64,000 nt of DNA, from the NCBI GenBank assembly GCA_963575745.1, contig CAUYUJ010019115.1, forward strand, positions 177,041 through 241,040. The letters are read 5' to 3'. The notes beneath the pieces were generated by a model that saw only the letters and a list, made by a program, of their open reading frames with translations, did no database searches and had not been told where the DNA came from. Positions 1 through 9,373 of the stretch are shown here, in pieces. A program made the translations under genes and the position numbers. Numbering within the stretch: the first letter of the stretch is position 1; the number at the start of each line of letters is the position of its first letter. This stretch comes from Prorocentrum cordatum. Taxonomy: Eukaryota; Sar; Dinophyceae; Prorocentrales; Prorocentraceae.

Positions 1-1
1 C

Positions 2-514
2 AACTCGTCCGTCCAAGAAAACGCTCGTGGTTTACATGATCACTCGCGTGCTGTGATTCCAAATTCACACCGCAAGTGCCTACAAATGGAGCTTGCGACG
101 GTGGTGTTGAAAGCAGAGTGGATGATGGTGCACAACGACGGGTCAAAAGTGGGCAGTGCATTTCTTGGGCAATATTCTGAAGACAGCGTTCAGGATACAC
201 ATCAGGTGTACAAGGAGGGGCTTTGTGCGCCTCCAGATGTGTACAGCAATGGTTTATCGACCCCCAGCTACGCTCCGAATCTTGATCACGCTGCGATCAA
301 ACTACCCGTGCGTCCACCTGGCGTGGCCAGGACATCGGACACGGCGGGGCACCTCGGCCACATCGTCGAGGGCCATCTCGTCACCGAAATGAGGGCATTC
401 TCCGGTATCCACCAGACAAGCAAATTCCGCCGCAAGCTCAGCACTTGGCAGACTACACGCGGAGGGCTTTGGAGGCATCGGATCAGGCCCCAGGACGGTG
501 GCAGCACCATCTGA
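2..514 (+). CDS. Partial hypothetical ORF at left edge
   Basis: An open frame runs in from the window edge and ends at 514. It has no recognisable domain. Its first in-window ATG codons are internal, so the true start probably lies outside. It precedes the packed ORFs of the 0.6-6.2 kb cluster on the same strand and overlaps other open frames near 430-514, so its last residues may not be real. It could be the tail of an upstream ORF of the same cluster or a chance frame. Confidence 0.3.
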   Translation, partial: NSSVQENARGLHDHSRAVIPNSHRKCLQMELATVVLKAEWMMVHNDGSKVGSAFLGQYSEDSVQDTHQVYKEGLCAPPDVYSNGLSTPSYAPNLDHAAIKLPVRPPGVARTSDTAGHLGHIVEGHLVTEMRAFSGIHQTSKFRRKLSTWQTTRGGLWRHRIRPQDGGSTI

Positions 515-608
515 TCACCACGACGGCTGGAAAATCCTCCCAGAGCATGACGAGAGTCATTGGCAGCCATACGAGGGAGGAGCTGTGCTCGCCGGAGAAA
601 CGCCCCCC

Positions 609-2282
609 ATGAAAGACCCTGGTCTTACCCCAGGAGCAGCCGTTGACCCGCTCGAGCTGGCAGAGGCAAAATACAGCGCGTTTTGTGGTGGTCGATTGGT
701 TTCCGCTCTTCTTTCAGACAGCGGATGGCATGGGATCATACAGGAGGACTTGGGATTTCTCCTTCACCATGCTTTCGGCCCGTCAGGGCATGCGTACAAA
801 TCGACAAATTTGTATGCGGATTCTACGTGGATCATGCACCCCAGGAAAGGTTCCAAGGCCGCCCCGCACAAGAAGTACCCAAGCTACGGCATCGACGAGC
901 TCAACAGCCCACAGCAGCGAGATGCCCTCGCCAGGGCGTCCAATGTTGGCCTCGTACCTCTCTTCATGCCGTGCCTCAGCCGTGCAGAATACATCGGCGG
1001 CGCCACCCTCGAGCATTTGTCGACATCCATTCGCGATGACATCATGATGTGGGCATTCTCCTTTGGCAATTACAAAGGATGGTTCAAACAAAATGACACG
1101 GCGATTGGCCAGGATTGTATTATATTGCCAGAGGCTGGTGGCGACACCCGCTGCGACGTGGCACAACTCCGCGAGCAGCCTACCAAGGCACAGGAGAACC
1201 GTATCGCAGCAATTCTGGAGTCGCAGTTTGAGTCAACACTCGAGCAGCGAAACATGATCACCATGATCCGCAAGGCCAGAGGCTTGTCGCTGATGAATGA
1301 CAATCATTACATAACTGAGTGGCGTAAATTGAATGAGGTCATCTGGGAATATTGGGCTAGCGCCTTTCCTGCATACGTGAAACAAAGACACTACAGCAGG
1401 GGTATCAACGCCATGGTGGTCTGGAGCGCAAACGACATTGCGTGCGCTAATCATGGTCAGGCCTGGTCGGGCACCCGTCGCCATCAGGACCGCGCTCCTA
1501 CCATCGTGCGCGAGCTCATGAAGATGGAGTGCGAGGGCGGCGTCCCGACGCTTATGCCAGTACACGTGAAAGTGGATCTATCACGTTTCACCGACGTGAT
1601 GCAATACTTCCGTTGCCTCACAGTCATGGGGCCAGGCAAAGCGGCACAATGGGGCGTACACCCTACCTTCGACCATCACACGGGCGACCTGACCAGGACT
1701 ATGCAAAGTCGTGGTATTACGGTCCTTCCCTCAGACCACTGGATTGATGCGTACGACAGAGTCACGCCTTCGGCTTGGCATTCAAAGCAGAATAATCACA
1801 ATCTGGCGACGATGACGATTCAGTTTTGTGATGCAGTATGCTACCGCAATTTCTGTGCATTGATCCAGTCATTACCGTCACAGCCATATCCGTCCAGACC
1901 TCCTATCCTGACAGCAGTTACGGATTCACAGGCCTACACGCAGGCCACAGAGATTATGGATGCTCTTCAGTTTCGTGAGAAAATGACGAACGAATGGAAA
2001 AGGAACCTCAACCTCACGACGCTGATGACTCAGACTGCAGGGGAGATGGCTCATTGTGCATGGATGGCCTCGTGCGCCAGTGGCGCGTTGCCGAAATCGA
2101 TGCCGTTGGCAACGAGCGATCCATGCATGCCCATTCCTGGACTCGCAAAAGAGCCACCAGCACCGGATCCGACGAAATCTATTCATGCTGGAGATCCATA
2201 TGGTGAGGCATACGAGGAGTTGTTCAATCAGCTTCTCCTCCTGATCAACGACTACCCTGGTGCGTGGGCATCTTGGGAGTAG
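609..2282 (+). CDS. Hypothetical 557-aa protein, possible SGNH-hydrolase-like region
   Basis: The frame is open from about 498, and 609 is its first ATG. I do not recognise a firm family. The middle part carries VVWSANDIACANHG and then SDHWIDAYDRVTPSAWH. These loosely recall the ND block and the C-terminal D..H block of SGNH esterases, but the serine block is not clear, so this is only a suggestion. The C-terminus is Pro-rich. The stop TAG at 2280-2282 is followed after one base by the ATG of the next ORF, a stop-start junction suggesting coupled translation. Base composition is less GC-rich than the flanking repeats. It has no intron-like interruptions. Confidence 0.55.
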   Translation: MKDPGLTPGAAVDPLELAEAKYSAFCGGRLVSALLSDSGWHGIIQEDLGFLLHHAFGPSGHAYKSTNLYADSTWIMHPRKGSKAAPHKKYPSYGIDELNSPQQRDALARASNVGLVPLFMPCLSRAEYIGGATLEHLSTSIRDDIMMWAFSFGNYKGWFKQNDTAIGQDCIILPEAGGDTRCDVAQLREQPTKAQENRIAAILESQFESTLEQRNMITMIRKARGLSLMNDNHYITEWRKLNEVIWEYWASAFPAYVKQRHYSRGINAMVVWSANDIACANHGQAWSGTRRHQDRAPTIVRELMKMECEGGVPTLMPVHVKVDLSRFTDVMQYFRCLTVMGPGKAAQWGVHPTFDHHTGDLTRTMQSRGITVLPSDHWIDAYDRVTPSAWHSKQNNHNLATMTIQFCDAVCYRNFCALIQSLPSQPYPSRPPILTAVTDSQAYTQATEIMDALQFREKMTNEWKRNLNLTTLMTQTAGEMAHCAWMASCASGALPKSMPLATSDPCMPIPGLAKEPPAPDPTKSIHAGDPYGEAYEELFNQLLLLINDYPGAWASWE

Positions 2283-2283
2283 G

Positions 2284-4428
2284 ATGAAAAAAAGGAGCTC
2301 TTTCACCCCAATCGTGAAGGGCACCAAGGACGCACACGCTGTTACTTGGGTTGTATACGAACAGTTCCTGCTCCAGATTAACGACATGGCAGGTGATGAC
2401 GACACGACGAAATCACGCCTCATTGCGGAGCGCAACAGATTGTGCTCCCATCGTGTCGGTCCTCGCATTGACAACTCAGAAACTATTACGGCATGCAAAG
2501 GTTTCTACACACAGAACGCCATGGATCGTCTCGCCATGGGGCTCACGGCCGACGCTCCGACCGCTGTCTTCGCCGCAGAGCCACCCGACGGCTCCACGGC
2601 AGCTGGGGCGCACCAGCTCAGTGAGGAACAGAGCGAGGACAGGCAGCCACTGCCGCCAGGCCCACTGCCTGATCCACTGCCGCCAGGCCCGCAGCCGATT
2701 GTCACGCTACCCGAGCCATTGCCACCTGGTCCGCTTCCGATTAGCACGCCTGCTGATCCATTGCCACCAGGTCCGCTCCCGACAGCCGCGTCAGCCCCGC
2801 TCCCCGACGAGGACACTGATGTGGATGCGGAGCTGGAAGCAATTCCTGCTGACGATGGGCCTTCGCCTGGTCAGCAATCGGATACGGTATACATACTGTC
2901 GTGGCAAGACTGTTGCGAGCGATCATGCCATGAGGATACAAGCCAGATCCCGACATTCGGCAATGCGTGCGCTCCTCGTGAGTACAAGCTTCAAGCAGGT
3001 CATGTGGATGATCATCCATACGTGCCTCCTCCGTTGAAGGGCACGTCCGCGATCAATGGCATGGCTTGCTTGCAGGGCGATGATTGGCCGAGCCAAATGA
3101 CATGCGACGATTGTGTGATCGCCCATGCGCCTGACATTGTTCAGTCTGGTTGCTTCCCAGAATGGAAATGGATATCGCCCCCGCGGTGCGATGAGGTCCG
3201 CTACGGACCTGAGCTGCTTGAGGAGTGGCTTGGAGATCCTGTTTACATGAGCAAGGACATCACGACAATGCTTCGCCATGAGATCCACTACAAAAAGTTC
3301 CATATCGACAAATTTCTTGATCGACGGGTCCACATATGGTCGAACACGGCGCAGCAATCTTGGAAGATCCCCAGCAATTGGAAATCATTTCGGGACATGG
3401 TTCAGTGGAAATTTCAAGAGCGTCGTGGACCTCACAACGGACCGTCCACCGAGGCGGCCATTACACACTTTCACAAAGACGGTGAACCAGACGGATACAT
3501 GTGCTGGACTGATTACTATTTGATTTTCGTCATTCGTGCGTTCCAGAAGCACATTGACCCGGAAAAGAACCGGATCGAGATATATGCCAAACCAGTCCCC
3601 GACGGGAGCGATCCCAGCTGCTTCGATTGGAACAGCGTTATCGCTATCAGATGCGTTGGAGGCCACAGTTGCGTCAACCCTTTCTCCAAACCATGGAATA
3701 TGGGCTGGGAGAGCTTACAATGGACAGACGTCAAATACCTCCACCACGGCGCGACTCTTCGTGCCTGGCGAAGCATCCTCAAGTCAGGGATTATTCCAGG
3801 CTATGCCGATCAGTCTTCTCAGAGAGACAAACGTGATAGAGGATCACAACGCACGGAGGCATTTTACAGTTCCAGTACTTACGTGCACAACGCCAAGAAG
3901 AACCCTCACACCTCGGTCCAATCGTACAAGTTCAAGCACTATAAGAACGAGGTGGAGCTGGTGATCGACATGCAAATTGCCACGAAGGCTGGATGCAGAT
4001 TTTGGCTGGGAGCACAGGGCGCTATCATGACTGAGGATGTGGTTCCAGCTGCTGCAGTACTCGCCATTCGCCGTCTCACACCACACCGCGAGATCTCGAG
4101 TGGCAGGCAGTTGTGGCCAGAAACGGGCCCTACGTGGGTCTACCCGCCGCTGGCTACGAGACAACCTTTGAGCAAATACGAGATTTGCGCTGTTCCCGCT
4201 GGAACAGACACAATTGATGATCCTCCTGGGATTGCCCCAACTGGCAAGGCCTACGACACGGCTCAGCAGCCACGGACACAGTCCGCCTCAGCATCATCGG
4301 CCCAGCAACCCATCGCCCCTCCGCTGGGGGCGACCCCTGCTGGCCATACAGCTGACGCTGACGCTTTGGGTGAGGCAATTGTCCGTGATCTGGTCAACAG
4401 TTGTGGGCACAACACACAGGATAAATAA
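2284..4428 (+). CDS. 714-aa protein with divergent Tpt1/KptA-like domain
   Basis: The start is placed at ATG 2284, one base after the previous stop. Residues about 115-175 are a Pro-rich linker with repeats of PLPPGPLP type (2640-2800). From about residue 320 the C-terminal half shows the order of Tpt1/KptA RNA 2'-phosphotransferases. MSKDITTMLRHE (Arg331, His332) matches the N-terminal LRH motif. IRCVGGHS (Arg456) matches iRAxQGHS. LHHGATLRAWRSILKSGI matches the HGT..I...GL motif. VELVIDMQIATKAGCRFWL followed by a hydrophobic GAIMTEDVVP matches the final strand region. The fourth catalytic Arg, normally in SGmR, is not evident. Known Tpt1 enzymes remove a 2'-phosphate with NAD+; activity here is unproven. 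The next frame continues after a single TAA. Confidence 0.6.
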   Translation: MKKRSSFTPIVKGTKDAHAVTWVVYEQFLLQINDMAGDDDTTKSRLIAERNRLCSHRVGPRIDNSETITACKGFYTQNAMDRLAMGLTADAPTAVFAAEPPDGSTAAGAHQLSEEQSEDRQPLPPGPLPDPLPPGPQPIVTLPEPLPPGPLPISTPADPLPPGPLPTAASAPLPDEDTDVDAELEAIPADDGPSPGQQSDTVYILSWQDCCERSCHEDTSQIPTFGNACAPREYKLQAGHVDDHPYVPPPLKGTSAINGMACLQGDDWPSQMTCDDCVIAHAPDIVQSGCFPEWKWISPPRCDEVRYGPELLEEWLGDPVYMSKDITTMLRHEIHYKKFHIDKFLDRRVHIWSNTAQQSWKIPSNWKSFRDMVQWKFQERRGPHNGPSTEAAITHFHKDGEPDGYMCWTDYYLIFVIRAFQKHIDPEKNRIEIYAKPVPDGSDPSCFDWNSVIAIRCVGGHSCVNPFSKPWNMGWESLQWTDVKYLHHGATLRAWRSILKSGIIPGYADQSSQRDKRDRGSQRTEAFYSSSTYVHNAKKNPHTSVQSYKFKHYKNEVELVIDMQIATKAGCRFWLGAQGAIMTEDVVPAAAVLAIRRLTPHREISSGRQLWPETGPTWVYPPLATRQPLSKYEICAVPAGTDTIDDPPGIAPTGKAYDTAQQPRTQSASASSAQQPIAPPLGATPAGHTADADALGEAIVRDLVNSCGHNTQDK

Positions 4429-4431
4429 TGG

Positions 4432-6192
4432 TTGATAGCTATATCACATTGCAGAGAGGCTCTACGACCCATTACAGCAAATATTACACAGAAAGACTGG
4501 GATCGACGGCCTATCTTCAACGATGTTCGCATGGTGGATTTCATTATTGTCAAAAATTGGGGTTCAACCAATTGCTACCACTGTGACAATCACTACCCCA
4601 AGGGCGACTACAACACGAAGGTCCGCATGAACAAGGGCCATATTTATGGACCAGTCATACACCTCGCAGTCTTCGAGAAGTTCTTCGCAGTACAAATACC
4701 AATTCTCAACTACGGTTTACGATGGGTAAACATATGGTATTGCGACAAAAATATGCTCCTCAAGGGGGTCGTCTTCGCTATGCCAGTACGTGCTGACATC
4801 AACCCAGTTCACCTGCATGTCGCACTGCAGGGCCTATCTTCATGCAGTGGTCAGATCAATGAATTTAAACAAACAGGTGATCTACCATGTCATGGAATGC
4901 CGAGGATTTACAAACCACGCATCCCACGTACGCCGACCAGACGCCCCGCTCCTCGGACACCTGATCCCGACGAGCTGGCGGCGACACCTGCCGAAGACCC
5001 CACGGCAGACGACGAGGGATCACGACACGACGCAGGCCAATCCACCGATCCTCTGGTCACTGTCAACGTCGACATATCGACCATACCACTCACAGATGAG
5101 GAAAGAGCAGCCAATGATACCATGAAGGCGGATTTATCGGTGGAGATTCACGCTGATGAGGACGTTGGCTCGTCCATCCTGGACAACATCATTGATCCGC
5201 CAGAAGATTTCCTCAGCCACCCCGACTATGACCCAGAGGACAATACCAAATGGATTTTACAATCTTACGACCACCGCGTATACCGCTGGACGTCGGAACC
5301 ACTGGTGGACTCTCCAATGATCAAGGTGAAACAACTTATTGAATTACACACTGGCAGGGCCGACCTCGTGGTGGACAAGATAGAGTCATGTCTGCGATTT
5401 GAGATACAATTCGGTCAAAACACAGAAGCATACCAAATGGACTACGATCATACCCACAAATGGGCACGCGACTTACCGATTTGCAGTGCAGATTGTTTCT
5501 TCAAAAAGATGGAACACTACCTTGACCCAGAGATTATTGAGGAATCGACCACAGGCATATTTCAATGGATTTCCAAAGTGTACCAAATCATATTGTTGGA
5601 CAGCATCAAGGGTTTGCACCAGTTTACCAACGATGCCATCTATCAGAACCATCCTGCCCTCAATACGTTGCGTGCTTTCTTCGCAGAGTGCATAAAGACA
5701 CATGGCAACCCAGGCTTCCCCGTATGGGAGGAGCCGGTGGAAACGCCTGCTGCGCCTGACCTGGACGATCCAGGCGCCAAGCAGGATATCCCCAGGGATC
5801 CAGGTAGCGTCGCTTCTGCAGCTCCCGACCAAGAGACCATGGTACAGATCTTAGCCCAGACGCAGAACATTGACCGCGAGGTGGGCGATAACGAGGCCAT
5901 CTTGCAGGCAGAGGCTACCCGCATTCGCGCGGACAACGTGCACCATGGTGATATGGGCACTGCAGATGCCGACAACTCCGGGTACGCAGGACTACCGGGG
6001 AAAGACTGTCTGGGATCGGGATCGAGGGGATCGGCCGATCGATCGCTTCCCGTCCGACCGCTGAGATCCATCGTGAGGCCATCAACCAACTCGGCCGTGG
6101 TCTTGCGTCCACTGACGGTGGAATCACCCGCTGGGGATCTCTCAGGGACCTTGCCACTTCCGCGGCTCCTGGAGCGATCCAGCATGATATAG
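4432..6192 (+). CDS. Hypothetical protein, same frame as preceding ORF after one TAA
   Basis: The frame is open for 587 codons. It lies in the same frame as the KptA-like ORF and is separated from it by the single stop TAA 4426-4428. The first ATG is 4531, so either stop readthrough or initiation at 4531 (553 aa) is needed. The N-terminal part has a CxxC (NCYHCDNHY); the middle is Pro/Thr-rich; residues about 230-430 are an acidic/aromatic region of no known family. The last part (after about 5990) is probably read in another frame, because a more protein-like zinc-finger frame overlaps it. Function is not recognised. Confidence 0.5.
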   Translation: MIAISHCREALRPITANITQKDWDRRPIFNDVRMVDFIIVKNWGSTNCYHCDNHYPKGDYNTKVRMNKGHIYGPVIHLAVFEKFFAVQIPILNYGLRWVNIWYCDKNMLLKGVVFAMPVRADINPVHLHVALQGLSSCSGQINEFKQTGDLPCHGMPRIYKPRIPRTPTRRPAPRTPDPDELAATPAEDPTADDEGSRHDAGQSTDPLVTVNVDISTIPLTDEERAANDTMKADLSVEIHADEDVGSSILDNIIDPPEDFLSHPDYDPEDNTKWILQSYDHRVYRWTSEPLVDSPMIKVKQLIELHTGRADLVVDKIESCLRFEIQFGQNTEAYQMDYDHTHKWARDLPICSADCFFKKMEHYLDPEIIEESTTGIFQWISKVYQIILLDSIKGLHQFTNDAIYQNHPALNTLRAFFAECIKTHGNPGFPVWEEPVETPAAPDLDDPGAKQDIPRDPGSVASAAPDQETMVQILAQTQNIDREVGDNEAILQAEATRIRADNVHHGDMGTADADNSGYAGLPGKDCLGSGSRGSADRSLPVRPLRSIVRPSTNSAVVLRPLTVESPAGDLSGTLPLPRLLERSSMI

Positions 6193-6707
6193 CGCGATGT
6201 CGGCATTGCGATCGTTTCCTGTCTCTCGGAATCGTCACGGGTGACGGTGCAATTTGTGATATCTGCTGGCAGTGCACTGTCTCTGTAGGCGCCGCGGGCC
6301 AAGGTGGCGCCGCGGAGAGCGACCTAGCGTACCTCCAGCAGTTGAACTACTGGATCAAGACGAACCTCTCCCAGGACGATGTCACGAGGTACATGTCAGA
6401 TGGAGCGCGTGTCTACATGATGGGCCAGCGCTCCAAGGCTGGCCTGGCGAAGGATACCTTGAGGAGACACGCGAAGAAGGCAGGGGAGAGGTATAAGAGG
6501 TGGCTTGACGCAGGCCCCCCTCCTGCACACATGTGCAGGATGATGGGCGAGGCTGAGGATCAGCGACCTCTATGCCACCCCTTTGCCAATCTCATATAGC
6601 GTTTCCTCGATGACCTACGTTTCCACCACCAAATGACTGCCGCTCGCACTGAGATTGGCAAACAGGCCTGGACCATCGAAGACATGCGCGACGCTTGTGA
6701 CATATAG
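5952..6707 (+). pseudogene. Zinc-finger ORF in another frame, interrupted by TAG
   Basis: The frame opens at 5952 with no ATG and overlaps the tail of the previous ORF in the -1 frame. It encodes ARCRHCDRF followed by AICDICWQC, a CxxC...CxxC pair about 17 residues apart that looks like a small treble-clef or ribbon zinc finger. A basic helical stretch follows (DTLRRHAKKAGERYKRW). TAG at 6597-6599 interrupts it, and the same frame then stays open and protein-like to 6707. The simplest reading is that ORFs 4432-6192 and 5952-6707 are one gene split by a 1-bp frameshift and a nonsense codon. Programmed frameshifting is possible, but no canonical slippery heptamer was found. Confidence 0.45.
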
Positions 6708-6977
6708 GATCACAGCGTTAGGCTTGGCTTCGCTGGTCGCAGGCACTGGTGGTTGAGCGATGGTAGACTCGACAGAGGCACCAGGCAAGAGCGTGGCCTT
6801 GTCACAATTGCTTTGCCCCGCGGGGACGGCACTCGTGAGAAAGTTACGCAGCGCAAGCTTGCCAAACTGGCCTCCGTCGAACCTGCCGTGGGATCTGCCA
6901 TTCCAAGGGGGGTGAGTTCAGCGGCTAGAACCGATCCTAACGACCCCAACACACACTCCTCACATACACATGGCGCC

Positions 6978-7427
6978 ATGGCGCCGCAGCAGCCGCGGCG
7001 CCCGCCGCCGCCTCACCCCGCCCATGGCGATGCCGCTGGACCCCGCGCCTCTGGCGCGCAGGATGACGCGCCCGCTGGGCCGCGCGGCGCGGCCGCCGCG
7101 CAGCGGCAGAGCAGCGGCGCCAGCCGCGGACCAACAACGCCTTCACGTGCCAAGCGAGCGCGCACGACAGAGGACTACGCGACGTGGTGGCGCAAGAACC
7201 TGGAGGGCAGCCAGTGGGGCCCCAGGTACTGGGGCTACTACGCCAAATGCTGGATATACATCGCGGACAACAACGACGAGTTCGTGTACGTCCGCGACCT
7301 GCTGCACAACGACAGGCTTCCCAACTGGACCCCGAGGACGCCCTGGGAGACATTCACGACGAGCTACGTCGCGGATGATGGCCACAGGGCGTGGGACCAG
7401 AGGTTCTACATGAGAGGGAACTCGTAG
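6978..7427 (+). CDS. Small hypothetical protein, Ala/Pro-rich with Trp-rich tail
   Basis: The frame is open from 6753; 6978 is the likeliest start (gcgccATGg) and gives 149 aa. The N-terminal half is Pro/Ala/Arg-rich low complexity ending in SRAKRARTT, a nuclear-localisation-like basic patch. The C-terminal half is compact and aromatic (YATWWRKNLEG, WGPRYWGYYAKCW, then a DLLHND stretch) and looks like a real folded segment. No family is recognised. It follows the zinc-finger frame by about 270 bases on the same strand and may belong to the same cluster. Confidence 0.4.
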   Translation: MAPQQPRRPPPPHPAHGDAAGPRASGAQDDAPAGPRGAAAAQRQSSGASRGPTTPSRAKRARTTEDYATWWRKNLEGSQWGPRYWGYYAKCWIYIADNNDEFVYVRDLLHNDRLPNWTPRTPWETFTTSYVADDGHRAWDQRFYMRGNS

Positions 7428-8480
7428 TTTAGTCGGACGCAAGGCCCACAGCTCGATTGGCTTGAACTTCATCTTTATACAAGTTCGCCTCGAGCAGCGA
7501 ATGCCAATATAATTTTAGGCCACTTCGCCATACAAGAAAAGTGGCCACACACTCACACTTGTGAAACCCACGGCAGACTCCTAAGGGGCACCGCCGAGGG
7601 GAGTATCCAATCGCAGAATTTATGTATGCAGCTTTTCGTGTTCGTCAACACGGCTCGACGTCTGGCCAGACATTTGCTTTGATATTTAGACGTGTTTCTT
7701 AACACGATCGTGATTCTCATCACGACTTGTTATTGCACATTTTTTTGCTTATTCATTACAGTATAATTACAATGCGTTGATAATGATATGATGCCAAGCT
7801 CTGGTTTGAGAGCTGGTGGCAACACCTGCCGCGTTGAGGCGCGGCAGCATCTGATGTTGCTCTAATTTGATCAGATCCTCTTGCTCCGCCCACCCGTGTC
7901 TCATTCTTCTCCGCCCTCGAGTGCCGAAGCGTTTTTGGGGGGGCGCACCGAGGGGGCACCAGCGTGTGCTTGGCGAAGAAACAGGGACCCTGGGTGTTCC
8001 TTCTTACCCTTACTTGCCTGATCATGACAGCTTTTGTGCTTCGCTACCTTTTGCACACCGCTGTCGTGATTGGGACTCAGCTGAAGCGATGCAGATTTCA
8101 CGCTCAGCTGCCTTGCAGTGCTGAGGATTTGAGGAGTAAAAAGGGTGACAGGTTCTTTTCTCCTTTTCCCGAGTCCTGCCCTTGTGGGCGGGGTTCGGGA
8201 CGGGGGGTGTGAATAGAACCCGTCTAATACCCTCATATATACTCCCTATCCTCACCTCTCCTGCGCCTGGCCGTTTGGGTTCAGGTTGGATTAGATCGAT
8301 CAGACCTTTGATCGTGCAGGAGGAAAAGATATCCATCTTTCCCTTTTTTCCTCTACCAACGGATCTGTACTCTAACCCCATGCACAGAATCCTGCGCCGC
8401 TCGTGGAGGCCATCGCTGCGTGGCACCAGGCGCTTGGGATTGCGTTCGAGGGGGCCGTGCTGCCAGGGCAGCCTCAGCAA
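7428..8480 (+). other. Non-coding stretch, nothing assigned
   Basis: Mixed-composition sequence with short AT-rich parts (7500-7800) and no credible ORF on either strand. I see no RNA gene, terminal repeat or clear promoter element here. Confidence 0.5.
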
Positions 8481-8484
8481 TGTC

Positions 8485-8760
8485 CTGGAGTTTTCCAGGA
8501 AGCGCCAGGAGGTTCCAGGAGGCATTCAGGAGGCTCCGGAAGGCCCGAGGAGGCCCCAGGAGGCCTTCAGAAAACCCGAGGAAGGCCCAAGGGGTCTCCA
8601 GAGGCTCCAGGAGGCCCTCAGGAGACCCGAGGAGTCCCCAAGAGGTCCCAGGAGGCTTCTGGGCTTCAGGAAGCCCTCAGGAGTCCCCAGGAGGCAACAA
8701 GAGGCCCGACGAGGCCCCTGAGAGGTAGCCTCCTGGAGGCCCCAGGAGGCCCCTTCCGCG
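8485..8760 (+). repeat. CCAGGAGGC-type degenerate minisatellite
   Basis: Short related units (ccaggaggc, cccgaggag, ttcaggaag) repeat imperfectly for about 270 bases. They keep several frames open and generate Pro/Gly/Arg-rich pseudo-ORFs. No protein family is implied. Confidence 0.7.
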
Positions 8761-8869
8761 GCTCGTCGGTGGCCCGTCGGCCCATGACCCAGTCACGGTC
8801 AGTTTTTCCGTTGGTGGCCCGTAAATCAGGTCGTTCGCTTCGAACTTGGCTCGCTGTCGCCGTGCGTCG

Positions 8870-9315
8870 CCTCATCATTTGGTCTCCATCATCCTCATCC
8901 CCATCCTTCATCCTCCTCCTCCTCATCCCTCATCGTCTCATCGTCATCCTTATCCTCTTCATTATCCTATCCCTCCCGCTTCTCCTGATCAGCCTTTCTA
9001 TCCTCATCCTCCTCATCCCTCGTCCTCCTCCTCCTCTGGCCGTGGGGGTAGCTGCCCCCTTCAGGGGGCAACGAAACCCACGGGCTAGCGCTTTTCGCTC
9101 CCTGGCGATATCCTCGTTCATGGCGAGATGGAGGAGGAGGTGGTGGAGGAGGAGGAGGAGGTTGTGGAGGAGGAGGAGGAAAAGGAGGAGGATGGGGGAT
9201 GGGGGGGGGGGGCGCGCCAGCACCGCCACCAGTGCCTACGCCCGCCGCGACGCGAGCACCATCACCCCGACGCGAGCACTCCTCCTCCTCCTCCTCCTCC
9301 TCCTCCTTCTTCTAG
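8870..9315 (+). repeat. TCCTCATCC / GGAGGA / TCC simple repeats
   Basis: Pyrimidine-rich TCATCCTCC blocks (8880-9030), a purine-rich GGAGGAGG block (9128-9212) and a (CTC)n run (9281-9310). The complementary purine and pyrimidine tracts could pair, but they are low complexity. Confidence 0.75.
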
Positions 9316-9373
9316 TAACCATTTCGCTCGAACCTGGTGTCGCCGGGCCGCGCCGCCCGCCTCGGTTCGGGCG

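Noticed and set aside
2095-2125. gttggcaacgagc near 2107, similar to the hairpin family
   Set aside because: Only about three pairs form and the outer GC pairs are absent.
5990-6010. Programmed -1 frameshift heptamer at ccggggaaagac
   Set aside because: The run GGGGAAA in this frame does not fit X-XXY-YYZ, so no slippery site is claimed.
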